Program-made: the position numbers and the translations under genes | Source of the DNA: Weeksellaceae bacterium | GTDB taxonomy: Bacteria; Bacteroidota; Bacteroidia; Flavobacteriales; Weeksellaceae | NCBI GenBank assembly: GCA_022013695.1 | Contig: JAKLPS010000033.1 | Span: 38,857-102,856, forward strand | Direction of reading: 5' to 3' | Length of the DNA stretch: 64,000 bases | Notes under the pieces: generated by a model | What the model was told of the DNA's origin: nothing | Database searches by the model: none | The model's input: the letters and a program-made list of their open reading frames with translations, nothing else | Part shown: piece by piece, positions 1 through 8,322 of the stretch | Layout: the number at the start of each line of letters is the position of its first letter | Numbering within the stretch: position 1 is the first letter of the stretch

Positions 1-2
1 AT

Positions 3-575
3 GATTTTGTCATTAATATTCACCATTTCGGAGGACAGATTCTCGCTTATTTGGCAGAGAATGACAACTTCGGAGCAAGCATCGAGATCTCCAACGAGCA
101 CGAAGAACTATTGGAAACCGGCGGCGGATTGCTCTTTGCCAAAAGATTTCTCGAGAACGAAAAATCATTTCTAATCATGAATGTCGATATACTGACAGAT
201 CTGAATATCAGCAATTTCATCCGACTGCACGAAGCGAAAGCGGCGATGATCACTTTGGCCGTCTCGGACAGAGAAAGTTCTAGAAAACTGATGTTCAACG
301 AAAAAATGTTCCTCAAAGGCTGGAGAAATCTTTTGACGAACAAAAAAACAATCTTTGGCGGGATTTTCAAATTAAGAGAATTGGCTTTCAGCGGCGTTCA
401 CTGCGTGAATTCTGAGATTTTTGATAAGATGACCAGAACGGGAAAATTTTCTATTATGGATGAATATATGGACTTGATGAAAGAAGATCTTATTATAGGA
501 TATCAGCATACTTCCAATTTGGTGGATGTGGGTCGACCAGAATCGATCGTAGAAGCCGAAAAAATTTTCAAATGA
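3..575 (+). CDS. Sugar-phosphate nucleotidyltransferase, 5'-truncated by the window edge
   Basis: The reading frame is open from base 3, so the gene starts upstream of the window. The visible part begins DFVINIHHFGGQI and continues through a motif ending E-LLETGGGLLFA. This is typical of the NTP_transferase family (MurU-like MurNAc-1-phosphate uridylyltransferases and mannose-1-phosphate guanylyltransferases), where E-x-LLETGGG contacts the nucleotide-sugar. The N-terminal GxGTRL nucleotide-binding loop would lie before the window. The stop codon overlaps the ATG of the next gene (ATGA at 572-575), so the two are translationally coupled. The family is clear, but the exact sugar substrate cannot be read from this part. 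Such enzymes act in the cytoplasm in cell-wall recycling or polysaccharide precursor synthesis. Confidence 0.85.
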   Translation, partial: DFVINIHHFGGQILAYLAENDNFGASIEISNEHEELLETGGGLLFAKRFLENEKSFLIMNVDILTDLNISNFIRLHEAKAAMITLAVSDRESSRKLMFNEKMFLKGWRNLLTNKKTIFGGIFKLRELAFSGVHCVNSEIFDKMTRTGKFSIMDEYMDLMKEDLIIGYQHTSNLVDVGRPESIVEAEKIFK

Positions 576-1282
576 GAGAACAGGACGACGACAAAAGGCT
601 GAAAGAAAGTCTGCGCCAAAAGACTTGGGACGAGACTATTACCAAAGACAGTTGGATGGTTTTCCGCGTGATGTCCGAGTTTGTAGACGGCTATGAGAAA
701 ATGGCGAGCATTGGCCCTTGCGTTTCTATCTTTGGATCGGCGCGGCTGAAGGAAGATAGTTTATACTATCAAATGGTGGTGGATATAGCAAAAAAGATCA
801 CGGAGATCGGCTTTGGTGTCATTACCGGCGGCGGACCCGGAATTATGGAAGCCGCCAACCGAGGCGCCAGCGGACATGGAAAATCCATCGGTTTGAATAT
901 CGATTTGCCTTTTGAACAACATTTTAATCGGTATGTGGACAAAGGTTATACGATTAATTTTGACTATTTTTTTGTCCGAAAGGTAATGTTTGTGAAATAT
1001 TCTCAAGGTTTTGTAGTGATGCCTGGCGGTTTCGGAACTCTGGATGAACTGTCCGAAGCACTCACGCTAATACAGACCAATAAAATTGGTAGATTTCCAA
1101 TTGTCCTCGTTGGAAGTGCCTTCTGGAGCGGATTGCTGGATTGGTTTACCGCCACTTTGCTGAAAGAAGGTTTGATTGCGGAGCGCGATCTGTCACTTTT
1201 CAGAATTGTGGATAGTGCCGATGATGCCGTGGCTCATATCAAGGCATTCTACGACAAATACTCCGTGAGTGTCAACTTCTGA
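572..1282 (+). CDS. LOG-family (TIGR00730-type) Rossmann-fold protein
   Basis: A 236-residue protein with the two hallmarks of the LOG/lysine-decarboxylase-like family: GGGPGIMEAAN at about residues 86-96 and PGGFGTLDE at about 150-158. Family members studied biochemically hydrolyse nucleoside 5'-monophosphates (cytokinin riboside 5'-monophosphate phosphoribohydrolase). The older label lysine decarboxylase is misleading. The start overlaps the preceding stop by 4 nt, indicating one operon with the nucleotidyltransferase. Length is normal for the longer bacterial LOG subgroup. Family assignment is firm; the physiological substrate is not known from sequence. Confidence 0.9.
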   Translation: MREQDDDKRLKESLRQKTWDETITKDSWMVFRVMSEFVDGYEKMASIGPCVSIFGSARLKEDSLYYQMVVDIAKKITEIGFGVITGGGPGIMEAANRGASGHGKSIGLNIDLPFEQHFNRYVDKGYTINFDYFFVRKVMFVKYSQGFVVMPGGFGTLDELSEALTLIQTNKIGRFPIVLVGSAFWSGLLDWFTATLLKEGLIAERDLSLFRIVDSADDAVAHIKAFYDKYSVSVNF

Positions 1283-1341
1283 CCCGTGGCATATATTTTG
1301 ACCCCCAATAATTAATAAAAGTTATTTAAAATTAAATTAAG

Positions 1342-1815
1342 ATGAAAAAATCAGTACTTATAATATCTCTCGGAATCTTGCTCGTCGGGCTTTTTAGCTT
1401 TGCGAAGGCGGATTTCTTTTCCTCAATGACCAAAGTGGATTACATCGATGGCACCAAAACTTTGAAATTCACCACCAAACTCAATACTTCTCATATCGCG
1501 CAAGCGGTGAAAATAGATCCGGCAACAGCCGGCTTTGAAGCAGAAGTGAAAAAATATGTTAATAATAATGTCGATATTGCTATCAACGGCGCTGCCAAAG
1601 AATTAACTTTCACGGGAAGCCAAGTCAACGGAGAATCCGTTTGGGTTTATTATGAAGCGAATGGCATTTCCGACATTTCAAGTTTGAAAATAAGAAACAG
1701 TATTTTAATCGGGCAGTTTCCAAAACAAGTCAATATCGTGAATATCACGTACAAAGGCACTTTGAAAACCCTTAACTTCCAGAAAGGGAAAGAAACGGCG
1801 GAGGTTACTTTCTAA
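1342..1815 (+). CDS. Small exported protein, DUF6702-like
   Basis: A 157-residue protein with an N-terminal signal peptide (MKKSVLIISLGILLVGLFSF then AKA, cleavage probably near residue 24). The mature part is beta-rich and begins with SMTKVDYIDGTKTLKFTTKL, resembling DUF6702 proteins of Bacteroidota that are often found near metallopeptidase genes. No catalytic motif is visible. It is monocistronic: 59 nt separate it from the LOG gene and a terminator hairpin follows directly. Likely periplasmic. The family name is from memory and only moderately certain. Confidence 0.65.
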   Translation: MKKSVLIISLGILLVGLFSFAKADFFSSMTKVDYIDGTKTLKFTTKLNTSHIAQAVKIDPATAGFEAEVKKYVNNNVDIAINGAAKELTFTGSQVNGESVWVYYEANGISDISSLKIRNSILIGQFPKQVNIVNITYKGTLKTLNFQKGKETAEVTF

Positions 1816-1822
1816 AAAAATT

Positions 1823-1850
1823 AAATCGGTCAACTGGCCGATTTTTTTAT
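1823..1850 (+). terminator. Rho-independent terminator after the DUF6702-like gene
   Basis: Inverted repeat AAATCGGT (1823-1830) / GCCGATTT (1837-1844) with loop CAACTG, followed by a T tract. It sits between convergent genes and may act in both directions, since the plus strand is A-rich upstream of the stem. Confidence 0.75.
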
Positions 1851-1862
1851 GTGTTTGTTTAA

Positions 1863-2600
1863 CTAATGACAATTTGTATGATCCGTATGAAAACCGTCCG
1901 TAGAATGATTCACATGCAAAGATTCCGAATGTGGTGAAACGTAAGGGATTCCCAGTTCCAAACCTCTTAAAATAAATAAACCTCCGAGAATAATCATCAT
2001 TACTGGAATTACTTTTAAGATTCTTACTCTGAAAGCTGTCGTGATAAAATTCCCCAAGTAAACAACGGCGAACATAAATGGAAAAGTTCCCAATCCGAAG
2101 AGGAACATAAAGAGAGAACTTTGCCAAATTCCGCCAGCTGCTAGAGAAGCTGTCAAAGCCATATAAACCATTCCGCAAGGTAAAAGTCCGTTAAGGATTC
2201 CGGTTGCGAAACGTGATTTGAAATCGGGGCGTTGTAAGATTTTTCCAAGTTTCATCTTTACCTGTAATAAACCTTTGGAAACAAGTGGGATTTTTGATGC
2301 GAAATCCTTTCCTCCAAATGAAAAAATTGCCATCACAATCAATAAAATTCCAACTAAAACAGTCAGATATTTTTGAAAACCTGCGAATTCAAAACTTTGC
2401 CCGATGATTCCCAAAATTGCTCCAAGAATAGAGTAGGTGAGAATCCTTCCGAATTGATAAGTGAGATTCTGTAAATAGAAATTAGCTTTTTGATTCCTCG
2501 TCAATCCCATCGAAAGCGCAATTGGACCACACATACCGATGCAATGGAATCCGGACGCGAATCCCAGACCGATAGCCGATATGACGAGTGCTATTTCCAT
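1863..2600 (-). CDS. TauE/SafE-like (COG2836) membrane protein of the cbb3 locus
   Basis: A 245-residue polytopic protein with about six transmembrane segments. An N-terminal signature SGFHCIGMCGPIALSMG contains a Cys-x4-Cys pair (CIGMC-type) in the membrane. This COG2836 type of TauE/SafE protein is commonly encoded with cbb3 oxidase genes and is thought to help metal (copper) handling or oxidase assembly rather than sulfite export. The extreme C-terminus is His-rich (HSESLHVNHSTDGFHTDH then a final Cys-His), suggesting metal binding. The start codon overlaps the 3' end of ccoH by 10 nt, so it is the last gene of the cbb3 operon. Confidence 0.8.
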   Translation of the reverse strand: MEIALVISAIGLGFASGFHCIGMCGPIALSMGLTRNQKANFYLQNLTYQFGRILTYSILGAILGIIGQSFEFAGFQKYLTVLVGILLIVMAIFSFGGKDFASKIPLVSKGLLQVKMKLGKILQRPDFKSRFATGILNGLLPCGMVYMALTASLAAGGIWQSSLFMFLFGLGTFPFMFAVVYLGNFITTAFRVRILKVIPVMMIILGGLFILRGLELGIPYVSPHSESLHVNHSTDGFHTDHTNCH

Positions 2601-3040
2601 AAGATGTCATAATCTACTTGATACGGTTTCTTATTTTCTTTCCATTTTAATTTTAAGGTGTATGACCCTTTCGAGATGACTTTTGCAGGGATTAGCAAGA
2701 GATTGTGTTGCAAAGTCGCTTCTTTTTTCACATCCAGATTTGAATCATCGGTGCGGAAAAGAATAAAATTTGCTGTGTTGTTATCCACTTTGCTGCCTTC
2801 TGGGAAAGTGATCAAAATGCCTTCGCTGCTTGCTTTGCAAGTCGGGATTTGTGCTAATTTTGCGGCATTATTTTTCGCATCGATAATATCTTGGTATTGC
2901 AATTCTTCCTCATAATAATTATCCGAGACCATTTCTGCATTCTGCTTGCCTATCGGAAAAATAAAGATCAGAAAAAGGATAAAAACTATAAAACAGCCCA
3001 GCGCAATCGCCAATCCGTGTCCCCAATTTAAATGTTTCAT
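2591..3040 (-). CDS. ccoH: CcoH/FixH-like cbb3 oxidase accessory protein
   Basis: A 149-residue protein with one N-terminal transmembrane helix (GHGLAIALGCFIVFILFLIF, about residues 7-27) and a periplasmic beta domain, the FixH/CcoH layout. FixH proteins help assemble or stabilise the cbb3 oxidase. It lies 3 nt downstream of ccoG and overlaps the TauE/SafE gene. Length is usual for Bacteroidota FixH. Confidence 0.85.
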   Translation of the reverse strand: MKHLNWGHGLAIALGCFIVFILFLIFIFPIGKQNAEMVSDNYYEEELQYQDIIDAKNNAAKLAQIPTCKASSEGILITFPEGSKVDNNTANFILFRTDDSNLDVKKEATLQHNLLLIPAKVISKGSYTLKLKWKENKKPYQVDYDILWK

Positions 3041-3043
3041 GGG

Positions 3044-4495
3044 TTAAAATTGAAATTTAAAAGGCCCCTCAAAATAAGTGCTGTAAGAATCCAGCAACTC
3101 GCCATTCATATCATAAACCCCTAATTTCAGATTCTGTTTGGAGAGCTTGATCTGGCTTTGCGGGAAACTGATATTGATCGTCCCTTTGGTTATTTTATCC
3201 CGTTTCATGATAATTTTGCTAGAGCTTCCGGAGGATATTTCTCCATTGTTCGGTTCGATGATTTTGATGATCACCGTCTTGTTCTCGTTCGATTTATTAA
3301 GGAAAGTATAGTTGTAAATATTGGTAATTTTTCCATCTTTAAGGAAGAAGGTAGATCCTGGAGGTTTTAGGAATTTAGCCTCCATTTCGCCTCTGTTGTA
3401 AAGCAAACCACCCAAGAAAGCGACCAAAAGTATCAAGACTACAGAATAGGCTTTCATTTTTCCGGAGAATTTGAATTGCTTTTGCTCTTCGATTTCTTTT
3501 TCCGAGGCATAGCGGACTAAGCCCGTGGGAAGCCCCACTTTCACCATTACTTCATCGCAAGCATCGATGCAAGCAGTGCAGTTTACGCATTCCAGTTGCT
3601 GACCATCTCGAATGTCGATGCCTGTTGGGCAGACTACAACGCACTGTTTACAATCGATGCAGTCTCCTTTGCCCTCTGCTCTTCTGTCTTCGCCTTTTTT
3701 CCATTTAGCTCGGTTTTCACCTCGTTTGTAATCGTAGAAAACGTTGATTGTTTCTTTGTCGATTAGGACCGCTTGCAATCTGCCATACGGACAGACCATT
3801 GTACAAACCTGCTCGCGGAACCAGGCAAAAACAAAGTAAAATGCCGAAGTGAAAAGGATCATTACCAAAAAATTAGTTGGTTTTTCAAATGGCCCCTGCT
3901 GCATAATATTCAAAACTTCCTCGTAACCAACAATATACATGAACATAATATGCGTAATGAAAACGGAAATCAGAATAAATATAAACCACTTCAGGGATCT
4001 TTTCCAGATTTTTTCGGCATCCCAAGGCTGATTGTCCAGACGGATCTGTTTGTTTCGATCGCCCTCGATTGCATACTCTATTTTACGAAAGATCATTTCC
4101 AGAAAAATGGTTTGAGGACAGATCCATCCGCAGAATATCCTTCCGAATACGACCGTAAAAATGATAATGAAAATGAGTGAAACAATGGCTCCCAGAGCAA
4201 TTATAAAAAAATCTTGCGGATAAAAAGGATGTCCCAGAATAAAAAATTGCCGATCGATGATATTCAGCATCAGAACGGAATTCCCGTTTATTTTTAAGAA
4301 AGGAATAGTAAATAAGACTAATAAAAGGAAGGTGCTTACTATGGTTCTGTAATTGGTGTATTTTCCTTTAGGTTTTTTTGGAAACACCCACTTTCTTTTT
4401 CCTGTACTGTCCATTGTCCCCACAGAATCTCTGAATGTTTCAGCGTCTGCAATCCAGCTTTCGGCCTCGTTGTATTTCTTCTCTGTAGTACTCAT
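3044..4495 (-). CDS. ccoG: CcoG/FixG cupric reductase, polyferredoxin
   Basis: A 483-residue membrane protein. The N-terminal half has several transmembrane helices and conserved GWICPQT and VCPYGRLQ motifs. It is followed by a double [4Fe-4S] cluster module (CIDCKQCVVVCP and CVNCTACIDAC), then a further helix and a C-terminal Ig-like FixG domain. CcoG reduces Cu(II) to Cu(I) during cbb3 oxidase copper-centre assembly. It is preceded by a 113-nt gap after ccoP and followed at 3 nt by ccoH. Confidence 0.93.
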   Translation of the reverse strand: MSTTEKKYNEAESWIADAETFRDSVGTMDSTGKRKWVFPKKPKGKYTNYRTIVSTFLLLVLFTIPFLKINGNSVLMLNIIDRQFFILGHPFYPQDFFIIALGAIVSLIFIIIFTVVFGRIFCGWICPQTIFLEMIFRKIEYAIEGDRNKQIRLDNQPWDAEKIWKRSLKWFIFILISVFITHIMFMYIVGYEEVLNIMQQGPFEKPTNFLVMILFTSAFYFVFAWFREQVCTMVCPYGRLQAVLIDKETINVFYDYKRGENRAKWKKGEDRRAEGKGDCIDCKQCVVVCPTGIDIRDGQQLECVNCTACIDACDEVMVKVGLPTGLVRYASEKEIEEQKQFKFSGKMKAYSVVLILLVAFLGGLLYNRGEMEAKFLKPPGSTFFLKDGKITNIYNYTFLNKSNENKTVIIKIIEPNNGEISSGSSSKIIMKRDKITKGTINISFPQSQIKLSKQNLKLGVYDMNGELLDSYSTYFEGPFKFQF

Positions 4496-4608
4496 AATAT
4501 TTAGATAAAAAAAGAGATAGTCACGAGAATGAAATCGTTGTAATGCTTTTCATTTTCAAATCATTCTGTGGAGAATGATACTTTTTTGACCGTCTCTTCT
4601 GTACGATA

Positions 4609-5493
4609 TTATTTGGTTTTTTCCCAGTGCGCCTCGGTTCCTTGCGGTTTGGCGCCACCTTGGGCTGGTGTAATCGGGGCTTGTTCCTGATTGATGTGAT
4701 AGACATACGCTGCCACGTTTTGCATATCAAATCCGGAAATCACACCGTTTTTCCCCCAGGCCTGCATTGTAGGGTTATTTGGACTACCATTGAGAGCCAT
4801 CCAAAATACATTTTTGAACAGAGTTTTCTCGGGTTGGTTGATCCAGAAATTATCTGTCAAGTTAGGGCCAATTCCACCTTTTCCACCCTCTCCGTGGCAA
4901 GACACACAGTTGGTTTCGAAAACAGCTTTTCCGGCTTCTACGTTATCTTCGGAGAAGACGGCTGTTTCTAAAGTGGGCTGAGTCACGGTTGACATATATT
5001 CATTGATTGCCGCAGTCTGCTCTCTGTATTCCTGCTCATATTCTTTGTATGGATGTGCAAAGTCTGTTAAGAAATAAGATGCCATATACAAAGCACAGTA
5101 GGCAATTCCAAAATAGAAGAGTCCCAGCCACCATTTAGGAAGTTGATTATCAAGCTCCATAATGCCGTCGAATCCATGGTCGATGAGGATGTCTTTTTCT
5201 TCTTTTTCAGATTGGCTTTTGAAGGCGCCGTTCCAAAGATATTGGAGATAGGGCACTTTTTTATCTGCGATGTAGGTTGCTTTTTCCTCATCAGTTAACT
5301 GTTTGAATTTTTCATTCTCAATCAAATCTCCAATAGAGGCCTGTATAAATACCGTAATGATACTGATCAAAACTGTTCCCAGAAAAAACTTGGTGGTCAG
5401 AAAATCCGATGTCTGAGCGAACATATAAAAGACAACTAACAGTAATCCTAAAACGATTAAAATATTAATATAAATAGGTGTTCTTCTTTTCAT
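4609..5493 (-). CDS. ccoP: cbb3 cytochrome oxidase subunit III (CcoP), single haem c
   Basis: A 294-residue protein with two N-terminal membrane helices, a third helix near residues 120-140 (WWLGLFYFGIAYCALYMASYF) and one cytochrome c domain with the haem motif CVSCH near residue 195. Proteobacterial CcoP usually has two CXXCH haem sites; this has only one, as in many Bacteroidota. The subunit transfers electrons from soluble donors to CcoO/CcoN. It ends in a short Ala/Gln/Lys tail. Part of the ccoNO-Q-P-G-H operon, 19 nt from ccoQ. Confidence 0.93.
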   Translation of the reverse strand: MKRRTPIYINILIVLGLLLVVFYMFAQTSDFLTTKFFLGTVLISIITVFIQASIGDLIENEKFKQLTDEEKATYIADKKVPYLQYLWNGAFKSQSEKEEKDILIDHGFDGIMELDNQLPKWWLGLFYFGIAYCALYMASYFLTDFAHPYKEYEQEYREQTAAINEYMSTVTQPTLETAVFSEDNVEAGKAVFETNCVSCHGEGGKGGIGPNLTDNFWINQPEKTLFKNVFWMALNGSPNNPTMQAWGKNGVISGFDMQNVAAYVYHINQEQAPITPAQGGAKPQGTEAHWEKTK

Positions 5494-5512
5494 GATTAAT
5501 TATTTTTTTTAA

Positions 5513-5710
5513 TTACAAAGTAAATTTATCATCCTCATCATCTTTTTCCAAAGGGGCATTTTCTTCCTCCTTATAATATTTTTTTGGTCGGTTGATCACA
5601 ATATACACCAATATAACAAAGAATAGAATGAAGACAATCATTGCAATGGTTTGGAATAAGCCTGTATTTTCTACGTTGGCCACGATGTCCTTAAAACTTT
5701 GAGGAATCAT
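5513..5710 (-). CDS. ccoQ: CcoQ-like small cbb3 oxidase subunit
   Basis: A 65-residue protein with one transmembrane helix (about residues 19-40), then a basic stretch (INRPKKYYKEE) and an acidic tail. This is the size and layout of CcoQ/FixQ, a small subunit that stabilises the oxidase. Assignment rests mainly on position between ccoNO (11 nt upstream) and ccoP (19 nt downstream). Confidence 0.8.
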   Translation of the reverse strand: MIPQSFKDIVANVENTGLFQTIAMIVFILFFVILVYIVINRPKKYYKEEENAPLEKDDEDDKFTL

Positions 5711-5721
5711 TTTATTTTAAT

Positions 5722-8007
5722 TTAATTACTGGCAGTTTTGACTTGTGTGGTTTTGATGTCTGTTCCAAGTCTTTGCAGATAGGATATCACAGCTACGATT
5801 TCTCTCTTCTCAAGCGGTACAAATTTTTCGCCTGATTTGGCTTTATTAGCTTTCGCTTCTGCAAATGATCTTTTAACATCATCTGCTTCAGAGAATACAT
5901 TTTTGACAATCGCATTCGCCTGATGATCCATCCAGTTATCCATAGAGTCAATCTGAGATTTGGTGTATGGAACATCAAATGTATTTTTCATTAATTCCAA
6001 TTTTGCCTTTGTTTTGCTTCGGTCCAGTGTATTTTCGATCAGCCAAGGATATCGAGGCATTATAGACCCTGCAGAAGTGGATCTTGGGTTGTACAGATGT
6101 TTGAAGTGCCAAGAATCTGGTCTGGTGCCCCCTTCTCGCTGCAAATCTGGACCGGTTCTTTTAGAACCCCACAAGAATGGCCGGTCATAGATAAATTCCC
6201 CTGCTTTAGAATATTGCCCATTTTTCCCGTTGAAGCGGACAACTTCATCACGGAACGGGCGAATCATCTGGGAATGGCAGGCATTACAGCCCTCGCGGAT
6301 GTATAGATCTCTACCTTCTAATTCCAGCGGAGAGTAAGGTTTTACAGCAGAAATAGTAGGAACATTATCTTTCACAAAGATGGTAGGGAGAATTTCCAAC
6401 GCACCACCAATTGCCAAGGCTACAAATCCGAGTATAGAAAAATAAAGGGGCGTTCTCTCTAACCATAGGTGGAAAGTTTCACCTTCTTTTCTGCTTTTGT
6501 TAATTTTAGCCAAGGCAGGAACTTCTGCTGGCACTTCTTTTTGGAAAGAACCTTTTCTAGCAGTCGCAATTAAGTTGACAACCATAAGGCACGCACCTGA
6601 GAAATATGATAATCCACCGACAAATCTTAACTTGTAATAAGGCAAAATAGCAGTAACAGTGTCTAGCCAGTTTTTGTAAACCAAAGTACCATCGGGATTG
6701 AATTGCTTCCACATCAATCCTTGCGTAAATCCGGAGATATATAATGGAACTGCGTAAAAAATAATCCCGAAAGTTCCGAGCCAGAAATGCCAATTGGCTA
6801 ATTTAACAGACCAAAGCTTGGTTCGCCACATAATTGGAACCAGATAATAGATGACCCCAAAAGCCATAAAACCGTTCCAACCGAGTGCGCCAATATGCAC
6901 GTGACCAATAACCCAATCGGTAAAGTGCCCCACCTTATTCACCGTTTTAGTCGCCAAAAGCGGCCCTTCAAAAGTGGCCATTCCATAGCAAGTTACCGCT
7001 ACAACGAAGAATTTCAGAACTGGGTTTTCTCGTACTTTGTCCCAAGCTCCTCGTAGTGTCAACAAGCCGTTTAGCATTCCTCCCCAAGATGGTGCGATAA
7101 GCATAATAGAAAATCCCGTACCTAAGGCTTGTGCCCAAGCCGGCAAAGCCGTGTATTGCAAGTGGTGTGGTCCGGCCCAGATATAGACGAATATTAACGA
7201 CCAAAAGTGAATAATAGACAATTTGTAAGAAAAAACCGGTCGATCGGCAGCTTTCGGGACGAAATAATACATCAACCCAAGAACTGGTGTGGTCAAGAAA
7301 AATGCAACCGCATTGTGACCATACCACCACTGAACCAAAGCATCTTTCACACCGGCATAGGCAGAGTAAGATTTCCAACCTGCGAAAGAAAGGGGTACTT
7401 CTAAGTTGTTGAAGATATGAAGCATTGCAATCGCAACCCAGGTTCCTATGTAGAACCAAATCGCCACGTATAAATGTCGCACCCTCCTAATGGCAATGGT
7501 CGCAAACATATTGAAACCAAATACCAGCCAAACCACGGTGATCAGAATATCGATAGGCCACTCGTGTTCTGCATATTCTTTGGAGGTATTAATACCCATC
7601 AAGAAAGTGATAACCACAGAAACGATCATCAACTGCCAACCCCAAAAATGGATCCAAGACAGCGTGTCACTCCACATTCTTGTTTTCAATAATCTCTGCA
7701 ATGAATAATATATTCCACAAAAAAAACTATTCCCAACAAATGCAAAAATCACAGCACTCGTATGCAACATTCTAATTCGTCCGAATCCAAATGCTCCCTG
7801 CGAGTTGACCAAACCTTGTAATCCTTCCGTGCGCAGAGTTCTGATAGTCGGATCATCTGTTCCCAAGAAAAATTCCGGCAATTCTGGGTAAAATAACAAC
7901 AACGCAGCTGTAAGCCCCAATAACATACCGACTAAACCGAAAACAACTGTCGCAATAAGAAAAGCGCGAACAATCCCGTTGTCATAATTAAATTTTTGTG
8001 TTTCCAT
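5722..8007 (-). CDS. ccoN: Fused cbb3 cytochrome oxidase subunits I/II (CcoN-CcoO)
   Basis: A 761-residue fusion. The N-terminal two thirds is the haem-copper oxidase catalytic subunit, with many helices and conserved His-containing segments such as GHNAVAFFLTTP and GPHHLQYTALP. The C-terminal third is CcoO, a membrane-anchored cytochrome c with the haem motif CNACHSQ near residue 570 and the typical RTGPDL motif. Fused CcoNO is common in Bacteroidota. It reduces O2 with high affinity under microaerobic conditions. I chose the ATG at 8005-8007 (METQKFN) over an upstream TTG at 8020-8022 that would add five residues. It lies 15 nt after ccoS. Confidence 0.95.
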   Translation of the reverse strand: METQKFNYDNGIVRAFLIATVVFGLVGMLLGLTAALLLFYPELPEFFLGTDDPTIRTLRTEGLQGLVNSQGAFGFGRIRMLHTSAVIFAFVGNSFFCGIYYSLQRLLKTRMWSDTLSWIHFWGWQLMIVSVVITFLMGINTSKEYAEHEWPIDILITVVWLVFGFNMFATIAIRRVRHLYVAIWFYIGTWVAIAMLHIFNNLEVPLSFAGWKSYSAYAGVKDALVQWWYGHNAVAFFLTTPVLGLMYYFVPKAADRPVFSYKLSIIHFWSLIFVYIWAGPHHLQYTALPAWAQALGTGFSIMLIAPSWGGMLNGLLTLRGAWDKVRENPVLKFFVVAVTCYGMATFEGPLLATKTVNKVGHFTDWVIGHVHIGALGWNGFMAFGVIYYLVPIMWRTKLWSVKLANWHFWLGTFGIIFYAVPLYISGFTQGLMWKQFNPDGTLVYKNWLDTVTAILPYYKLRFVGGLSYFSGACLMVVNLIATARKGSFQKEVPAEVPALAKINKSRKEGETFHLWLERTPLYFSILGFVALAIGGALEILPTIFVKDNVPTISAVKPYSPLELEGRDLYIREGCNACHSQMIRPFRDEVVRFNGKNGQYSKAGEFIYDRPFLWGSKRTGPDLQREGGTRPDSWHFKHLYNPRSTSAGSIMPRYPWLIENTLDRSKTKAKLELMKNTFDVPYTKSQIDSMDNWMDHQANAIVKNVFSEADDVKRSFAEAKANKAKSGEKFVPLEKREIVAVISYLQRLGTDIKTTQVKTASN

Positions 8008-8022
8008 ATCTACAAATAGCAA

Positions 8023-8211
8023 TTATTCTTTATCTTTTTTTTCAGGAATTTCTATCTCCTTTTCTGTTGTCACTTCATCATCAAAAAGTATTCTGACGGC
8101 TGGCGATTCATCGTCCTCAAACTGCCCTTTTCTGGCGCCAATGATGAAAATAATCAAGAAAATAACAGCCAAAGAAACGCTGCAGATAATCATCAAATAG
8201 AGAATCTCCAT
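8023..8211 (-). CDS. ccoS: CcoS, cbb3 oxidase maturation protein
   Basis: A 62-residue protein with one N-terminal transmembrane helix (LMIICSVSLAVIFLIIFIIG) followed by the characteristic GQFEDDESPAVRILFDD segment of CcoS. CcoS is needed for cofactor insertion into cbb3 oxidase. It is the first gene after a promoter-like element at 8220-8227, and 15 nt before ccoNO. Confidence 0.92.
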   Translation of the reverse strand: MEILYLMIICSVSLAVIFLIIFIIGARKGQFEDDESPAVRILFDDEVTTEKEIEIPEKKDKE

Positions 8212-8219
8212 AATTGTTA

Positions 8220-8227
8220 CAAATCTA
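8220..8227 (-). promoter_or_regulatory. Putative promoter -7 box for ccoS-ccoNOQPGH
   Basis: Read on the minus strand the bases are TAGATTTG, an exact TAnnTTTG Bacteroidota -7 element just upstream of the ccoS start. A TTG (minus strand, 8244-8246) lies 16 nt further upstream, a little closer than the usual 17-20. An upstream palindrome TGAC-TTTG-GTCA (8263-8274) could bind a Crp/Fnr-type regulator. The operon therefore probably has its own promoter separate from the ATPase gene. Confidence 0.5.
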
Positions 8228-8322
8228 AGATAAAAACCGTTGTCAAATTTAATGAAAATTACTGACTTTGGTCACACTGAGCGAAATTTGGATAATTTAT
8301 AATTGCTCTAAATAGAATTTCC

